5,063 bases of DNA from an uncultured Micrococcus sp. (lineage in GTDB: Bacteria; Actinomycetota; Actinomycetes; Actinomycetales; Micrococcaceae): positions 1-5,063 of the forward strand of contig CAMIOJ010000183.1 in assembly GCA_946222435.1 (NCBI GenBank), given 5' to 3'. The notes below the pieces were generated by a model. The model made no database searches and had not been told where the DNA came from. It was given only the letters and a program-made list of their open reading frames with translations. A program made the position numbers and the translations under genes. Each line of letters opens with the position of its first letter. Positions within the stretch are counted from its first letter, which is position 1. Of this stretch, positions 1-5,015 are shown piece by piece.

Positions 1-640
1 GGCGCTCCGCGTGCGGAGCCAGACGGCCTTCGGTGCGGTCCGGCATGCGGTCGAGGATCGCGGAGGCGTGGGCCTCGAGGTCGTGCTCCTCGGCGGCGGC
101 GCTGTCCCAGCGCCAGAAGAGCTGGTTGTTCACGAGGCCGGCCATGCGGGTGGCACGGTGGTACTCGCCGGCGGCGGATCCGCGCAGCACCGCGTCCGTG
201 GCGAGCTGCAGCTGCGGGCCCTTGATCCGCCCGTAGTACAGCTCGGACATGGAGCCCGGGTGCGTGATGGTGGCGGTCAGGCCGAAGGCCTCGTCCTCCC
301 CACGCAGGGCCTCGACGTCCTCCGCGGAGCGGTACGCCGGGACGACGTCGGCCGGGTTCATGCCGGGGCCGACGTCGCCGTCGCGCCGCGGACGGTCCAC
401 CTGCCAGAACCCGGTCTCGAGGGTGAGGGGACGCAGCAGGGTGCCGTCCTCCTCGCAGATCCACGACTCGGCGCGGTACTCCACGAACGGCAGGCCGCTC
501 TCGGTGAAGTCGACGCGCTGATAGAAGATCTCGGTCCCCTCGGCGCCGTCGCCGAGGCGGCCCTGCCCCTCCCAGGAGCCGAGGAGCCAGGAGAGCGGGG
601 CGAGTTCGGGGGTGAGGTCGTACGGGAGTTCGGTGGCCAT
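1..640 (-). CDS. FABP-like / nitrobindin family protein (UPF0678, THAP4 heme-binding-like domain), 3' end cut by the window
   Basis: The minus-strand frame is open from an ATG at 640 to the window edge, giving 213 codons with no stop. Seen: an N-terminal G21-x-W23-x-G25-x-G27 motif (LLGSWEGQGR), the signature of the nitrobindin/UPF0678 beta-barrel family. Beta-strand-like segments follow (FVEYRAESW at 52-60, ETGFWQV at 75-81), then a late MAGLVNNQLFWRWD strand (166-179). His191, in the segment EAHASAILDR, sits where nitrobindins carry the proximal heme-iron ligand. Known of the family: a ten-stranded barrel binding ferric heme, linked to NO binding and peroxynitrite isomerisation; it is cytosolic and has no signal peptide. 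The partial length already exceeds the roughly 160-residue members and resembles the longer M. tuberculosis Rv0813c type, so few residues are probably missing. There is no Shine-Dalgarno before the ATG; a -10-like GACAAT lies 7 bases upstream, suggesting leaderless expression. Family assignment is firm. Heme binding and catalysis are inferred. Confidence 0.88.
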   Translation of the reverse strand, partial: MATELPYDLTPELAPLSWLLGSWEGQGRLGDGAEGTEIFYQRVDFTESGLPFVEYRAESWICEEDGTLLRPLTLETGFWQVDRPRRDGDVGPGMNPADVVPAYRSAEDVEALRGEDEAFGLTATITHPGSMSELYYGRIKGPQLQLATDAVLRGSAAGEYHRATRMAGLVNNQLFWRWDSAAAEEHDLEAHASAILDRMPDRTEGRLAPHAER

Positions 641-647
641 GGAGACG

Positions 648-653
648 ATTGTC
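648..653 (-). promoter_or_regulatory. Putative -10 element for a leaderless FABP transcript
   Basis: On the minus strand the hexamer GACAAT (one mismatch from TACAAT) is followed by seven bases, CGTCTCC, and then the ATG at 640. Those seven bases contain no Shine-Dalgarno. The spacing would put the transcription start on or next to the ATG. I see no convincing -35 hexamer at the usual distance, so this is moderate-to-weak support. Confidence 0.45.
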
Positions 654-679
654 CCGCGCAGGTCACCGTGCGGACGCGC

Positions 680-711
680 CACGGCCGGGCCGTGTCACCG
701 CCGCACGGCGG
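680..711 (-). terminator. Two adjacent GC-rich hairpins downstream of the micropeptide gene (possible terminator without a U tract)
   Basis: Immediately after the micropeptide stop codon at 715, the minus strand carries two inverted repeats. The first has CCGCC/GGCGG arms with a 4-base loop (698-711); the second has CACGGC/GCCGTG arms around a 3-base loop (680-694). No T tract follows. Tandem GC stems without a U run are a common but unreliable sight at gene ends in high-GC actinobacteria. They would separate the membrane-protein transcript from the FABP gene. GC-rich DNA also forms stems by chance, so confidence is low. Confidence 0.3.
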
Positions 712-714
712 ACC

Positions 715-840
715 TCAGCGCTGGCCCTTGAACAGGCCGCCGATGACGAGCGCGGCCACGCCGGCCATGCCCAGGGAGGCGAGGCCCACGAGGCCCAGGA
801 AGAAGATCTCGAGTGCAAGAAGGTTGTCCATGCCGGTCAT
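715..840 (-). CDS. Small single-span membrane protein (41 aa), unknown function
   Basis: I do not recognise this protein. It begins MTGMDNLLALEIFFLGL and ends GGLFKGQR: a short acidic N-terminus (D5, E11), one hydrophobic stretch at about residues 7-36 rich in G, A, L and V, and a basic tail (K38, R41). That is the shape of a single-span membrane micropeptide, probably with the tail in the cytoplasm by the positive-inside rule. The start at 840 is chosen because GAAGG (849-853) lies 8 bases upstream; an in-frame ATG at 831 would give 38 residues. It lies 23 bases downstream of the polytopic membrane protein gene on the same strand, so the two are probably co-transcribed, and it may be an accessory subunit of that protein (inference). 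The same strand is also open in a much longer frame, but the ribosome-binding site and hydrophobic composition favour this short gene. Confidence 0.6.
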   Translation of the reverse strand: MTGMDNLLALEIFFLGLVGLASLGMAGVAALVIGGLFKGQR

Positions 841-863
841 TCTAGCGACCTTCAGGGGCGGTC

Positions 864-1676
864 TCAGCCCAGCAGTGCCAGGATGACGTGGCCGATGACG
901 CCGGCGGCCCCCACCGGGGCCATCGCCAGGGCGAACCCGGCGCGGCGAGGGCGCAGCGTGGTGGCGACCGGACGGTCCTCCGGCCGCGGTTTCGCGGACG
1001 GCGCGGTGGCGGCGGTGAGGGCCACCAGGGTGCTCGAGGCCAGAGCGGCCACCGCGGCGATGACGAGCTTGCGCGGCTCCGCGTCGAGCACGAGCGTGGC
1101 GCCGACGGCGACCAGCACGGACAGCGGGATCAGCGCGGCGGCCAGCATGCCGGGGCGGCCCTGCATCCACGGCGTCAGGCCGATGAGGGACACCAGCGCC
1201 ACGGTGGCGCCGATGGTCACGAGCAGGATCGGCGCCAGGGGCAGGGAGTTCCACTGCGCCAGCGCGGCCCAGCCGGAGGTCATGACCACGATCATCACTC
1301 CGCCCATGGTGGCCACGGTGGACTCCAGCCGCAGCGGACGGCCGGTGCCGCGGATCAGCTGCACCATGAACGCGGCGATCACGCCCCAGCCGGCCACCAC
1401 GGCCATGGGCTGGAACAGGCCGAGCGCCCCCTTCTCCGGCTCGCCCAGGCCGAACTGTCCCCACAGCAGGGTCAGTCCGAGGCAGACGAGCCCCACGACG
1501 GCGAGGGTCACGGACAGCGAGACCCGCGCCGGAGAACCCAGCTGACGGGGCCACCCCCAGGCGATCACGAGGATCACCACGACCGCCGCCGCCGAGACCG
1601 CGTAGGGCCCCACGAAGGCGGCGGCACTGAGGACGACCGCCGCGAGGGCGGCGGCCAGGGCCATCGACAGTCTCAT
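864..1676 (-). CDS. Polytopic integral membrane protein (270 aa, about 9 predicted spans), unknown function
   Basis: I cannot name a family. The product is overwhelmingly hydrophobic, with about nine candidate helices near residues 4-22, 26-42, 53-73, 88-108, 121-141, 147-167, 177-197, 204-222 and 246-268. A basic, proline-rich loop (about 224-245, with KPRPEDRP and LRPRR) precedes the last helix and is likely cytoplasmic. Other loops are short, and no nucleotide-binding, transporter-signature or catalytic motif stands out. The ATG at 1676 is preferred because GGGGA (1682-1686) lies 5 bases upstream; an in-frame ATG at 1688 would add four residues but overlaps that site. The gene is divergent from glnR across 139 bp, and is followed after 23 bp by the 41-residue membrane peptide. 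A transporter, sensor or envelope role is possible, but none can be supported from sequence alone. Confidence 0.82.
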   Translation of the reverse strand: MRLSMALAAALAAVVLSAAAFVGPYAVSAAAVVVILVIAWGWPRQLGSPARVSLSVTLAVVGLVCLGLTLLWGQFGLGEPEKGALGLFQPMAVVAGWGVIAAFMVQLIRGTGRPLRLESTVATMGGVMIVVMTSGWAALAQWNSLPLAPILLVTIGATVALVSLIGLTPWMQGRPGMLAAALIPLSVLVAVGATLVLDAEPRKLVIAAVAALASSTLVALTAATAPSAKPRPEDRPVATTLRPRRAGFALAMAPVGAAGVIGHVILALLG

Positions 1677-1759
1677 CACGGTCCCCATCCTGCCAGGTCG
1701 CCGGACGGACCGCGGAGCGAGACTCCCGACACGGAACCGCACCCCGGCGCGGGCCGCCG

Positions 1760-1765
1760 TAGGCT
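1760..1765 (+). promoter_or_regulatory. Putative -10 hexamer upstream of glnR
   Basis: TAGGCT fits the actinobacterial TANNNT -10 pattern and is identical to the hexamer before the small GNAT gene at 4647. A start about 7 bases downstream would leave a leader of roughly 44 bases containing the Shine-Dalgarno. No TTGACA-like -35 is visible 16-18 bases upstream, so this remains a candidate. Confidence 0.45.
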
Positions 1766-1801
1766 TTCCGGCGAGGATTCCGTGTGCGGCGTCCGGGAGC
1801 G

Positions 1802-1809
1802 AAAGGGAG
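1802..1809 (+). promoter_or_regulatory. Strong Shine-Dalgarno of glnR, fixing a GTG start
   Basis: AAAGGGAG lies 6 bases before the GTG at 1816. It is the best ribosome-binding site in the window and settles the start of glnR on a GTG rather than on an internal codon. Confidence 0.85.
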
Positions 1810-1815
1810 TGCACC

Positions 1816-2499
1816 GTGGAGCATGTGGTGCTGCTGACCGACGCCGGCGACGGCCTCGGCGACCTGGCCGACCACCTCGACCTGCTCGGCCACACCGTCA
1901 CCGTGCTCCCCCGCCGCGCCTCGGCCGCCGCCGGGGTGCCGTCCGCCGACGTGGCCGTGGTGGACGCCCGCTCAGACCTGGCTGGCGCGCGCACCGTCTG
2001 CGCGGACGTCGCCGCCGTGGCCGGCCACCTCCCCGTGCTGGCGGTGTTCCACGACGCCGGCCTGAGCGCTGTCTCCGCCCGCTGGCAGGTCGGCGACATC
2101 CTGCTCTCGACCGCCGGCCCCGCCGAGCTGGAGGCCCGGCTGCGCCTGCTGAAGGCCCGCCGGGGCCTCACCGCCGAGGACGAGCCGGACGAGATCCGCG
2201 CCTCGGACCTCGTGGTGGACGCCGCCGGCTACACCGCGCGCATCCACGGCCAGCCCCTGAACCTCACCTACAAGGAGTTCGAGCTGCTGAAGTTCCTCGT
2301 CCAGCATCCGGGCCGTGTGTTCAGCCGTGAGCAGCTGCTCCAGGAGGTCTGGGGCTACGACTACTTCGGCGGCACTCGCACCGTGGACGTCCATGTGCGC
2401 CGCCTGCGCGCCAAGCTGGGCTCGGACCACGAGCAGCTGATCACCACCGTGCGCAACGTCGGCTACCGCTTCGACGACCGCCCGTCGCGGGCCGTCTGA
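1816..2499 (+). CDS. glnR: GlnR-type orphan OmpR-family response regulator (nitrogen metabolism)
   Basis: The 227-residue protein has a receiver-like domain (about 1-113) and a C-terminal winged helix (about 126-220). The C-terminal half carries the pattern typical of actinobacterial GlnR: LTYKEFELLKFL (150-161), QHPGRVFSREQLLQEVWGYD (163-182), TRTVDVHVRRLRAKLG (187-202) and TVRNVGYRF (211-219). The N-terminal part also matches GlnR rather than PhoP or MtrA: ADVAVVDAR with Asp50, and TAGPAELEARLRL (99-111). Canonical receiver residues are missing: LLTD replaces the acidic pair at the end of the first strand, and no switch lysine is evident in ILLSTAGP. Known of the family: GlnR homodimers control ammonium assimilation genes such as glnA, amtB and nirB, apparently without classical phosphorylation. 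No histidine kinase gene lies nearby, which fits an orphan. The gene starts at GTG with a strong Shine-Dalgarno and is followed after 25 bp by mshD, the same pairing as M. tuberculosis Rv0818-Rv0819. Confidence 0.92.
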   Translation: MEHVVLLTDAGDGLGDLADHLDLLGHTVTVLPRRASAAAGVPSADVAVVDARSDLAGARTVCADVAAVAGHLPVLAVFHDAGLSAVSARWQVGDILLSTAGPAELEARLRLLKARRGLTAEDEPDEIRASDLVVDAAGYTARIHGQPLNLTYKEFELLKFLVQHPGRVFSREQLLQEVWGYDYFGGTRTVDVHVRRLRAKLGSDHEQLITTVRNVGYRFDDRPSRAV

Positions 2500-2511
2500 G
2501 CCCGCCGCCCG

Positions 2512-2517
2512 TAGTGT
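2512..2517 (+). promoter_or_regulatory. Putative -10 element for a leaderless mshD transcript
   Basis: TAGTGT (TANNNT) sits in the 25-bp gap after glnR and ends 7 bases before the ATG at 2525. A transcript from it would begin at or next to the start codon. GGGGAG also lies before the ATG, but only one base separates them, too close for a normal Shine-Dalgarno. This supports the ATG at 2525 over the GTG at 2516, which lies inside the hexamer. Read-through from glnR is also possible. No clear -35 is seen. Confidence 0.55.
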
Positions 2518-2524
2518 GGGGAGC

Positions 2525-3442
2525 ATGACCGACACCTCCACCCCCGCCGTCCGTGTCCTCACCGGGACCGAGACCGTCCCGGTCGACGCCGTGCTCGGGT
2601 TGGCCGATGCGGCCCGCTCCTCCGACGGCCACCCGCCGCTGTCCGACCAGACCCGCGTGCACGTGGCGCGCGGCACCGCCATGGCCGTCCTGCTCGCCGG
2701 ACCGGACGAGGCGCCGGACGGCGCCGCCGTCCTGGCCCCCGAGGGGGACGCCGCGGTGCTGGAGCTCGTCGTGCGCCCGGAGGCCCGGTGCCGCGGTGTG
2801 GGCCGGGCACTGGCGGAGGAGGCGGCCGCCGTCGTGCGTGCTCAGGGGCTGCAGGACACGGTGAGCGCCTGGGCCCACGGCATGCTGCCGGGCTCGGGCG
2901 AGCTGGCCGCCGCCCACGGGCTGACCCCGGTGCGCGAGCTGCGCCGCATGGCGGCGGACTCCGGCGCGCTCGCCCCGCTCGCCGCCCCCGGACTGCCGGG
3001 GGGTGTGCGGCTGCGCCCCTACGTCCCGGGAGCGGACGACGCCGCCTGGCTCCAGCTCAACGCGGCCGCGTTCGCCGACCACCCTGAGCAGGGCTCGCTC
3101 ACGCAGGACGACCTCGAGGACCGCCGCGGGGAGGACTGGTTCGACGCCGCCGGGTTCCTCCTGGCCGAACGTGAGGAGGACGGAGCCCTGCTGGGCTACC
3201 ACTGGACCAAGGTCGAGGGCGACGGGACCGTGGGCGAGGTCTACGCCGTGGGGGTCTCCCCGCAGGCGCAGGGCCTGGGCCTGGGCCGCGCCCTCACGGT
3301 CGCCGGCCTGGTCCACATGCGGGACGCCGGGGTCCGCCGCGTGGACCTCTACGTGGACGCGGACAACACGGCCGCGGTGCACCTGTACGAGTCCCTCGGC
3401 TTCGCCCTGGACGCCGCGGACGCCCAGTACCGCCCGTCCTGA
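2525..3442 (+). CDS. mshD: Mycothiol synthase (tandem GNAT acetyltransferase), EC 2.3.1.189
   Basis: MshD catalyses the last step of mycothiol synthesis: transfer of acetyl from acetyl-CoA to the cysteine amine of Cys-GlcN-Ins, giving the main cytosolic thiol of Actinobacteria. The 305 residues contain two GNAT domains. The N-terminal one (about 8-140) has the acetyl-CoA loop R88-C-R-G-V-G-R94. The C-terminal one (about 155-305) has the loop Q249-G-L-G-L-G-R255 after GEVYAVGVSPQA, then LYVDADNTAAVHLYESLGF. The segment AFADHPEQGSLTQDDL followed by WFDAAGFLLAE is highly characteristic of MshD and separates it from generic GNATs. Length is close to the 315 residues of the M. tuberculosis enzyme. 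In the family the C-terminal domain does the catalysis and the N-terminal one is thought largely structural. It lies 25 bp after glnR, a conserved neighbour. The start is the ATG 7 bases after a -10-like hexamer; a GTG three codons upstream is the alternative. Confidence 0.94.
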   Translation: MTDTSTPAVRVLTGTETVPVDAVLGLADAARSSDGHPPLSDQTRVHVARGTAMAVLLAGPDEAPDGAAVLAPEGDAAVLELVVRPEARCRGVGRALAEEAAAVVRAQGLQDTVSAWAHGMLPGSGELAAAHGLTPVRELRRMAADSGALAPLAAPGLPGGVRLRPYVPGADDAAWLQLNAAAFADHPEQGSLTQDDLEDRRGEDWFDAAGFLLAEREEDGALLGYHWTKVEGDGTVGEVYAVGVSPQAQGLGLGRALTVAGLVHMRDAGVRRVDLYVDADNTAAVHLYESLGFALDAADAQYRPS

Positions 3443-3520
3443 GGCCGGGCGCCGCCCGCACAGAACCGCCGGCGCCGCGCGCCCCCGGGACCGGCAGGCG
3501 GTGACCGGCCGCCCGCGCAC

Positions 3521-3526
3521 TATCCT
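3521..3526 (+). promoter_or_regulatory. Putative -10 hexamer for the NUDIX/phosphatase gene
   Basis: TATCCT fits TANNNT and is the only AT-bearing hexamer in an otherwise extremely GC-rich stretch after mshD. A start near 3533 gives a leader of about 60 bases. No good -35 is visible; the closest is GTGACC at 3501-3506, with a spacer of only 14 bases. Confidence 0.4.
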
Positions 3527-3543
3527 GGTGCGGACGGTGCCGT

Positions 3544-3570
3544 GGGACGGGCCGTCCCGGAACGCCCGGG
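3544..3570 (+). other. Two overlapping inverted repeats in the putative leader of the NUDIX gene
   Basis: GGGACG/CGTCCC (3544-3549 with 3553-3558) forms a perfect 6-bp stem with a 3-base loop. CCCGG/CCGGG (3556-3560 with 3566-3570) forms a second stem with a 5-base loop. They share bases 3556-3558, so only one can form fully at a time. They lie between the putative -10 and the ATG at 3596. A regulatory role is speculative, because chance stems are common at this GC content. Confidence 0.25.
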
Positions 3571-3595
3571 TCCGACCGAGAACGAACGGAGCAGC

Positions 3596-4606
3596 ATGCC
3601 GACGTCGCAGTACGCCCTGACCGCCGCGCGCGCCGCCGCGGGTCACCACGTGCCCGCCCCGGAGGCCGAGGTGCTGGCGGCCGGAGTGGTGCCCTGGCGC
3701 TGCGGCCCCGGCGGCCTCGAGGTCCTGGTCATCCACCGCCCCCGCTACGACGACTGGTCCTGGCCGAAGGGCAAGCTGGACCCGGGTGAGACGCTGCCGG
3801 AGTGCGCGGTCCGCGAGGTCCGCGAGGAGACGGACCTGCGCGTGGGCCTGGGCATCCCGCTGGCCGTCACCCGGTACGAGGTGAAGGCCCGCGGCGGCAG
3901 GGCGGGGACACGGTCCAAGGAGGTCTGGTACTGGGCCGCGGAGGCCTGCCGCCAGAAGGGCCGGGCGGACGGCGACGAGGTGGACGAGCTGCGGTGGGTC
4001 TCCCCGAAGCAGGCCCGGGCCATGCTGACGAACGCCGCGGACGTGGAGCCCCTGGACGCCCTCGAGGCCGCGCACGACGAGCGCCGGCTGCGCACCGCGC
4101 CCCTCGTGCTGCTCCGGCACGCCAAGGCCAAGCCCCGCGCCTCCTGGTCCCGTGCCGAGGAGGACCGTCCCCTGGCGGCCACCGGCCGGAGGCAGGCGCT
4201 GGCGGACCGCCGGCTGGTGTCCGCGTGGGCGCCGGAGAAGCTGTTCTCCTCGCCGTGGCGCCGGTGCGTGGAGACCGTCTCCCCGCTGGTGAAGGACTCT
4301 GGACTGCCCGTGAAGTACAAGCGCTCCCTCACCGAGGCCGGCGCCGCGGACAACCCGCGCAAGACTCGCCGCGTGATGCGGAGGCTGCTGGAGAAGCGCC
4401 GCGCCCTGGTGGTCTGCTCGCATCGGCCCGTGCTGCCGGAGCTGCTGCAGGAGATCGGCGCGGCCACCGCGCACCGCGACGTGCTGCAGGCGATGCCGCA
4501 GGAGGACCCGTACCTGCGCCCGGGCGGCGTGCTCGTGGCGCACCAGGGCCTGGACGTGGGCGGCCAGGTGGTGGCCCTGGAGTGCTACGACCCCGCCGAC
4601 GACTGA
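3596..4606 (+). CDS. mutT1: MutT1-like NUDIX hydrolase fused to a SixA-type histidine phosphatase domain
   Basis: The 336-residue protein has two domains. The N-terminal NUDIX domain (about 25-150) has a Nudix box at 59-81: G59, E65, R73-E74-V75 and E77-E78, the last supplying metal ligands. Its final glycine is Asp80 (EETDL instead of EETGL). The C-terminal histidine phosphatase domain (about 168-336) has the phospho-acceptor motif LLRHAKA with His175, SSPWRRC with Arg223, SLTEAG with Glu247, and CSHRP with the second histidine, His276. This architecture is that of mycobacterial MutT1 (Rv2985/MSMEG_2390), which hydrolyses 8-oxo-dGTP, 8-oxo-GTP and diadenosine polyphosphates, with the phosphatase domain able to remove further phosphate. 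Cytosolic nucleotide sanitation is the likely role; exact substrates are inferred. The ATG at 3596 has GGAG 4 bases upstream; a GTG at 3542 would add 18 residues of weak, arginine/proline-rich sequence and is less likely. It follows mshD after 153 bp and probably has its own promoter. Confidence 0.88.
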   Translation: MPTSQYALTAARAAAGHHVPAPEAEVLAAGVVPWRCGPGGLEVLVIHRPRYDDWSWPKGKLDPGETLPECAVREVREETDLRVGLGIPLAVTRYEVKARGGRAGTRSKEVWYWAAEACRQKGRADGDEVDELRWVSPKQARAMLTNAADVEPLDALEAAHDERRLRTAPLVLLRHAKAKPRASWSRAEEDRPLAATGRRQALADRRLVSAWAPEKLFSSPWRRCVETVSPLVKDSGLPVKYKRSLTEAGAADNPRKTRRVMRRLLEKRRALVVCSHRPVLPELLQEIGAATAHRDVLQAMPQEDPYLRPGGVLVAHQGLDVGGQVVALECYDPADD

Positions 4607-4622
4607 GTGGCGCCGTCGACCG

Positions 4623-4652
4623 TTGAGCGCCGCGTCACACCCGGACTAGGCT
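4623..4652 (+). promoter_or_regulatory. Promoter of the small GNAT gene, leaderless arrangement
   Basis: TTGAGC (4623-4628) and TAGGCT (4647-4652) are separated by 18 bases, a good sigma-70-type promoter. The -10 ends 6 bases before the ATG at 4659, so the predicted start is the A of the ATG. The intervening CTTCGGAC-type sequence offers no usable Shine-Dalgarno. This is the best promoter in the window. Confidence 0.7.
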
Positions 4653-4658
4653 TCGGAC

Positions 4659-5015
4659 ATGGACACCGTGAACCGCCCCGAACTGATCGTCCACGACCGC
4701 CTCAGGTTGACGCGGGACCCCGACCGCGGCCGCTTCGAGCTGCGCCAGGACGGCACCTTCATCGGCTTCGAGGGCTACACCGTGGACGAGATCCCCGCCG
4801 CGGACGACGCCGAGGGCGAGGCCCGCTCCGTGGTGCGCCTGCAGCACACGATCATCGACGAGGCCTACGGCCGCCAGGGTTACGCCCGCGCGCTGGTGAC
4901 GATGGTCCTCCAGCGCCTCGCCGCGGAGGGCGAGCAGATCGCCCCGGAGTGCACGTACGTGCAGCAGTACCTGGCGCGCTACCCGGAGTTCCGCGAGCTC
5001 GTCTACGAGGGCTGA
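4659..5015 (+). CDS. Short GNAT-like N-acetyltransferase-family protein (YidJ/NATD1 type)
   Basis: This 118-residue protein consists of a single minimal GNAT fold of the short Gcn5-related type (Pfam Acetyltransf_CG; E. coli YjdJ-like, human NATD1-like). Seen: beta strands in RFELRQDGTFIGFEGY (25-40), the HT dyad at 63-64, then DEAYGRQGYARALV (67-80), which replaces the usual acetyl-CoA loop with GRQGYA. The C-terminal signature is IAPECTYVQQYLARYPEF (94-111), with the family's conserved Cys98 and a terminal hydrophobic/proline segment. Length is slightly above the roughly 95-110 usual, owing to an N-terminal extension and an acidic insert (about 47-55). Known of the family: acetyl-CoA binding has been reported for relatives, but physiological substrates are unknown. 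It begins 52 bp after the NUDIX gene and has its own strong promoter, so it is probably an independent leaderless transcript. Family is firm; function cannot be assigned. Confidence 0.87.
   Translation: MDTVNRPELIVHDRLRLTRDPDRGRFELRQDGTFIGFEGYTVDEIPAADDAEGEARSVVRLQHTIIDEAYGRQGYARALVTMVLQRLAAEGEQIAPECTYVQQYLARYPEFRELVYEG

Noticed and set aside
11..886. A 291-codon plus-strand open frame over the left end
   Set aside because: It is antisense to the nitrobindin-family gene, whose G-x-W-x-G-x-G motif and late histidine are convincing, and its own translation has no recognisable domain.
1722..1738. A possible GlnR box half-site (GGAAC at 1733-1737) in the glnR promoter region
   Set aside because: The partner 5-mer at the expected 6-base spacing does not fit the gTnAc half, and no second pair is present, so autoregulation cannot be claimed from sequence.
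715..1893. A 392-codon minus-strand frame that ends in the same 41 residues as the micropeptide
   Set aside because: Its upstream part is Arg/Gly/Pro-rich and lies out of frame with the clear hydrophobic membrane protein at 864-1676. Only the last 41 codons look like a protein, and they have their own start and Shine-Dalgarno.
888..2330. A 480-codon plus-strand open frame
   Set aside because: It overlaps the membrane-protein gene antisense and glnR in another frame. The product is repetitive G/H/R/D-rich sequence with no motif and no ribosome-binding site.
3446..3456. GGGC/GCCC hairpin just after mshD as a terminator
   Set aside because: It has only a 4-bp stem and no T tract, which is not distinguishable from chance in this composition.
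3542..3595. GTG at 3542 as start of the NUDIX gene
   Set aside because: It would add 18 low-complexity residues, has no ribosome-binding site and lies within the hairpin region; the ATG at 3596 has GGAG just upstream.
2441..4543. A 700-codon open frame on the minus strand
   Set aside because: It lies antisense to the end of glnR, all of mshD and most of the mutT1-like gene, all of which have firm family motifs. Its translation is low-complexity Arg/Gly/His/Ala/Val-rich with no domain. Long antisense open frames are expected at this GC content.
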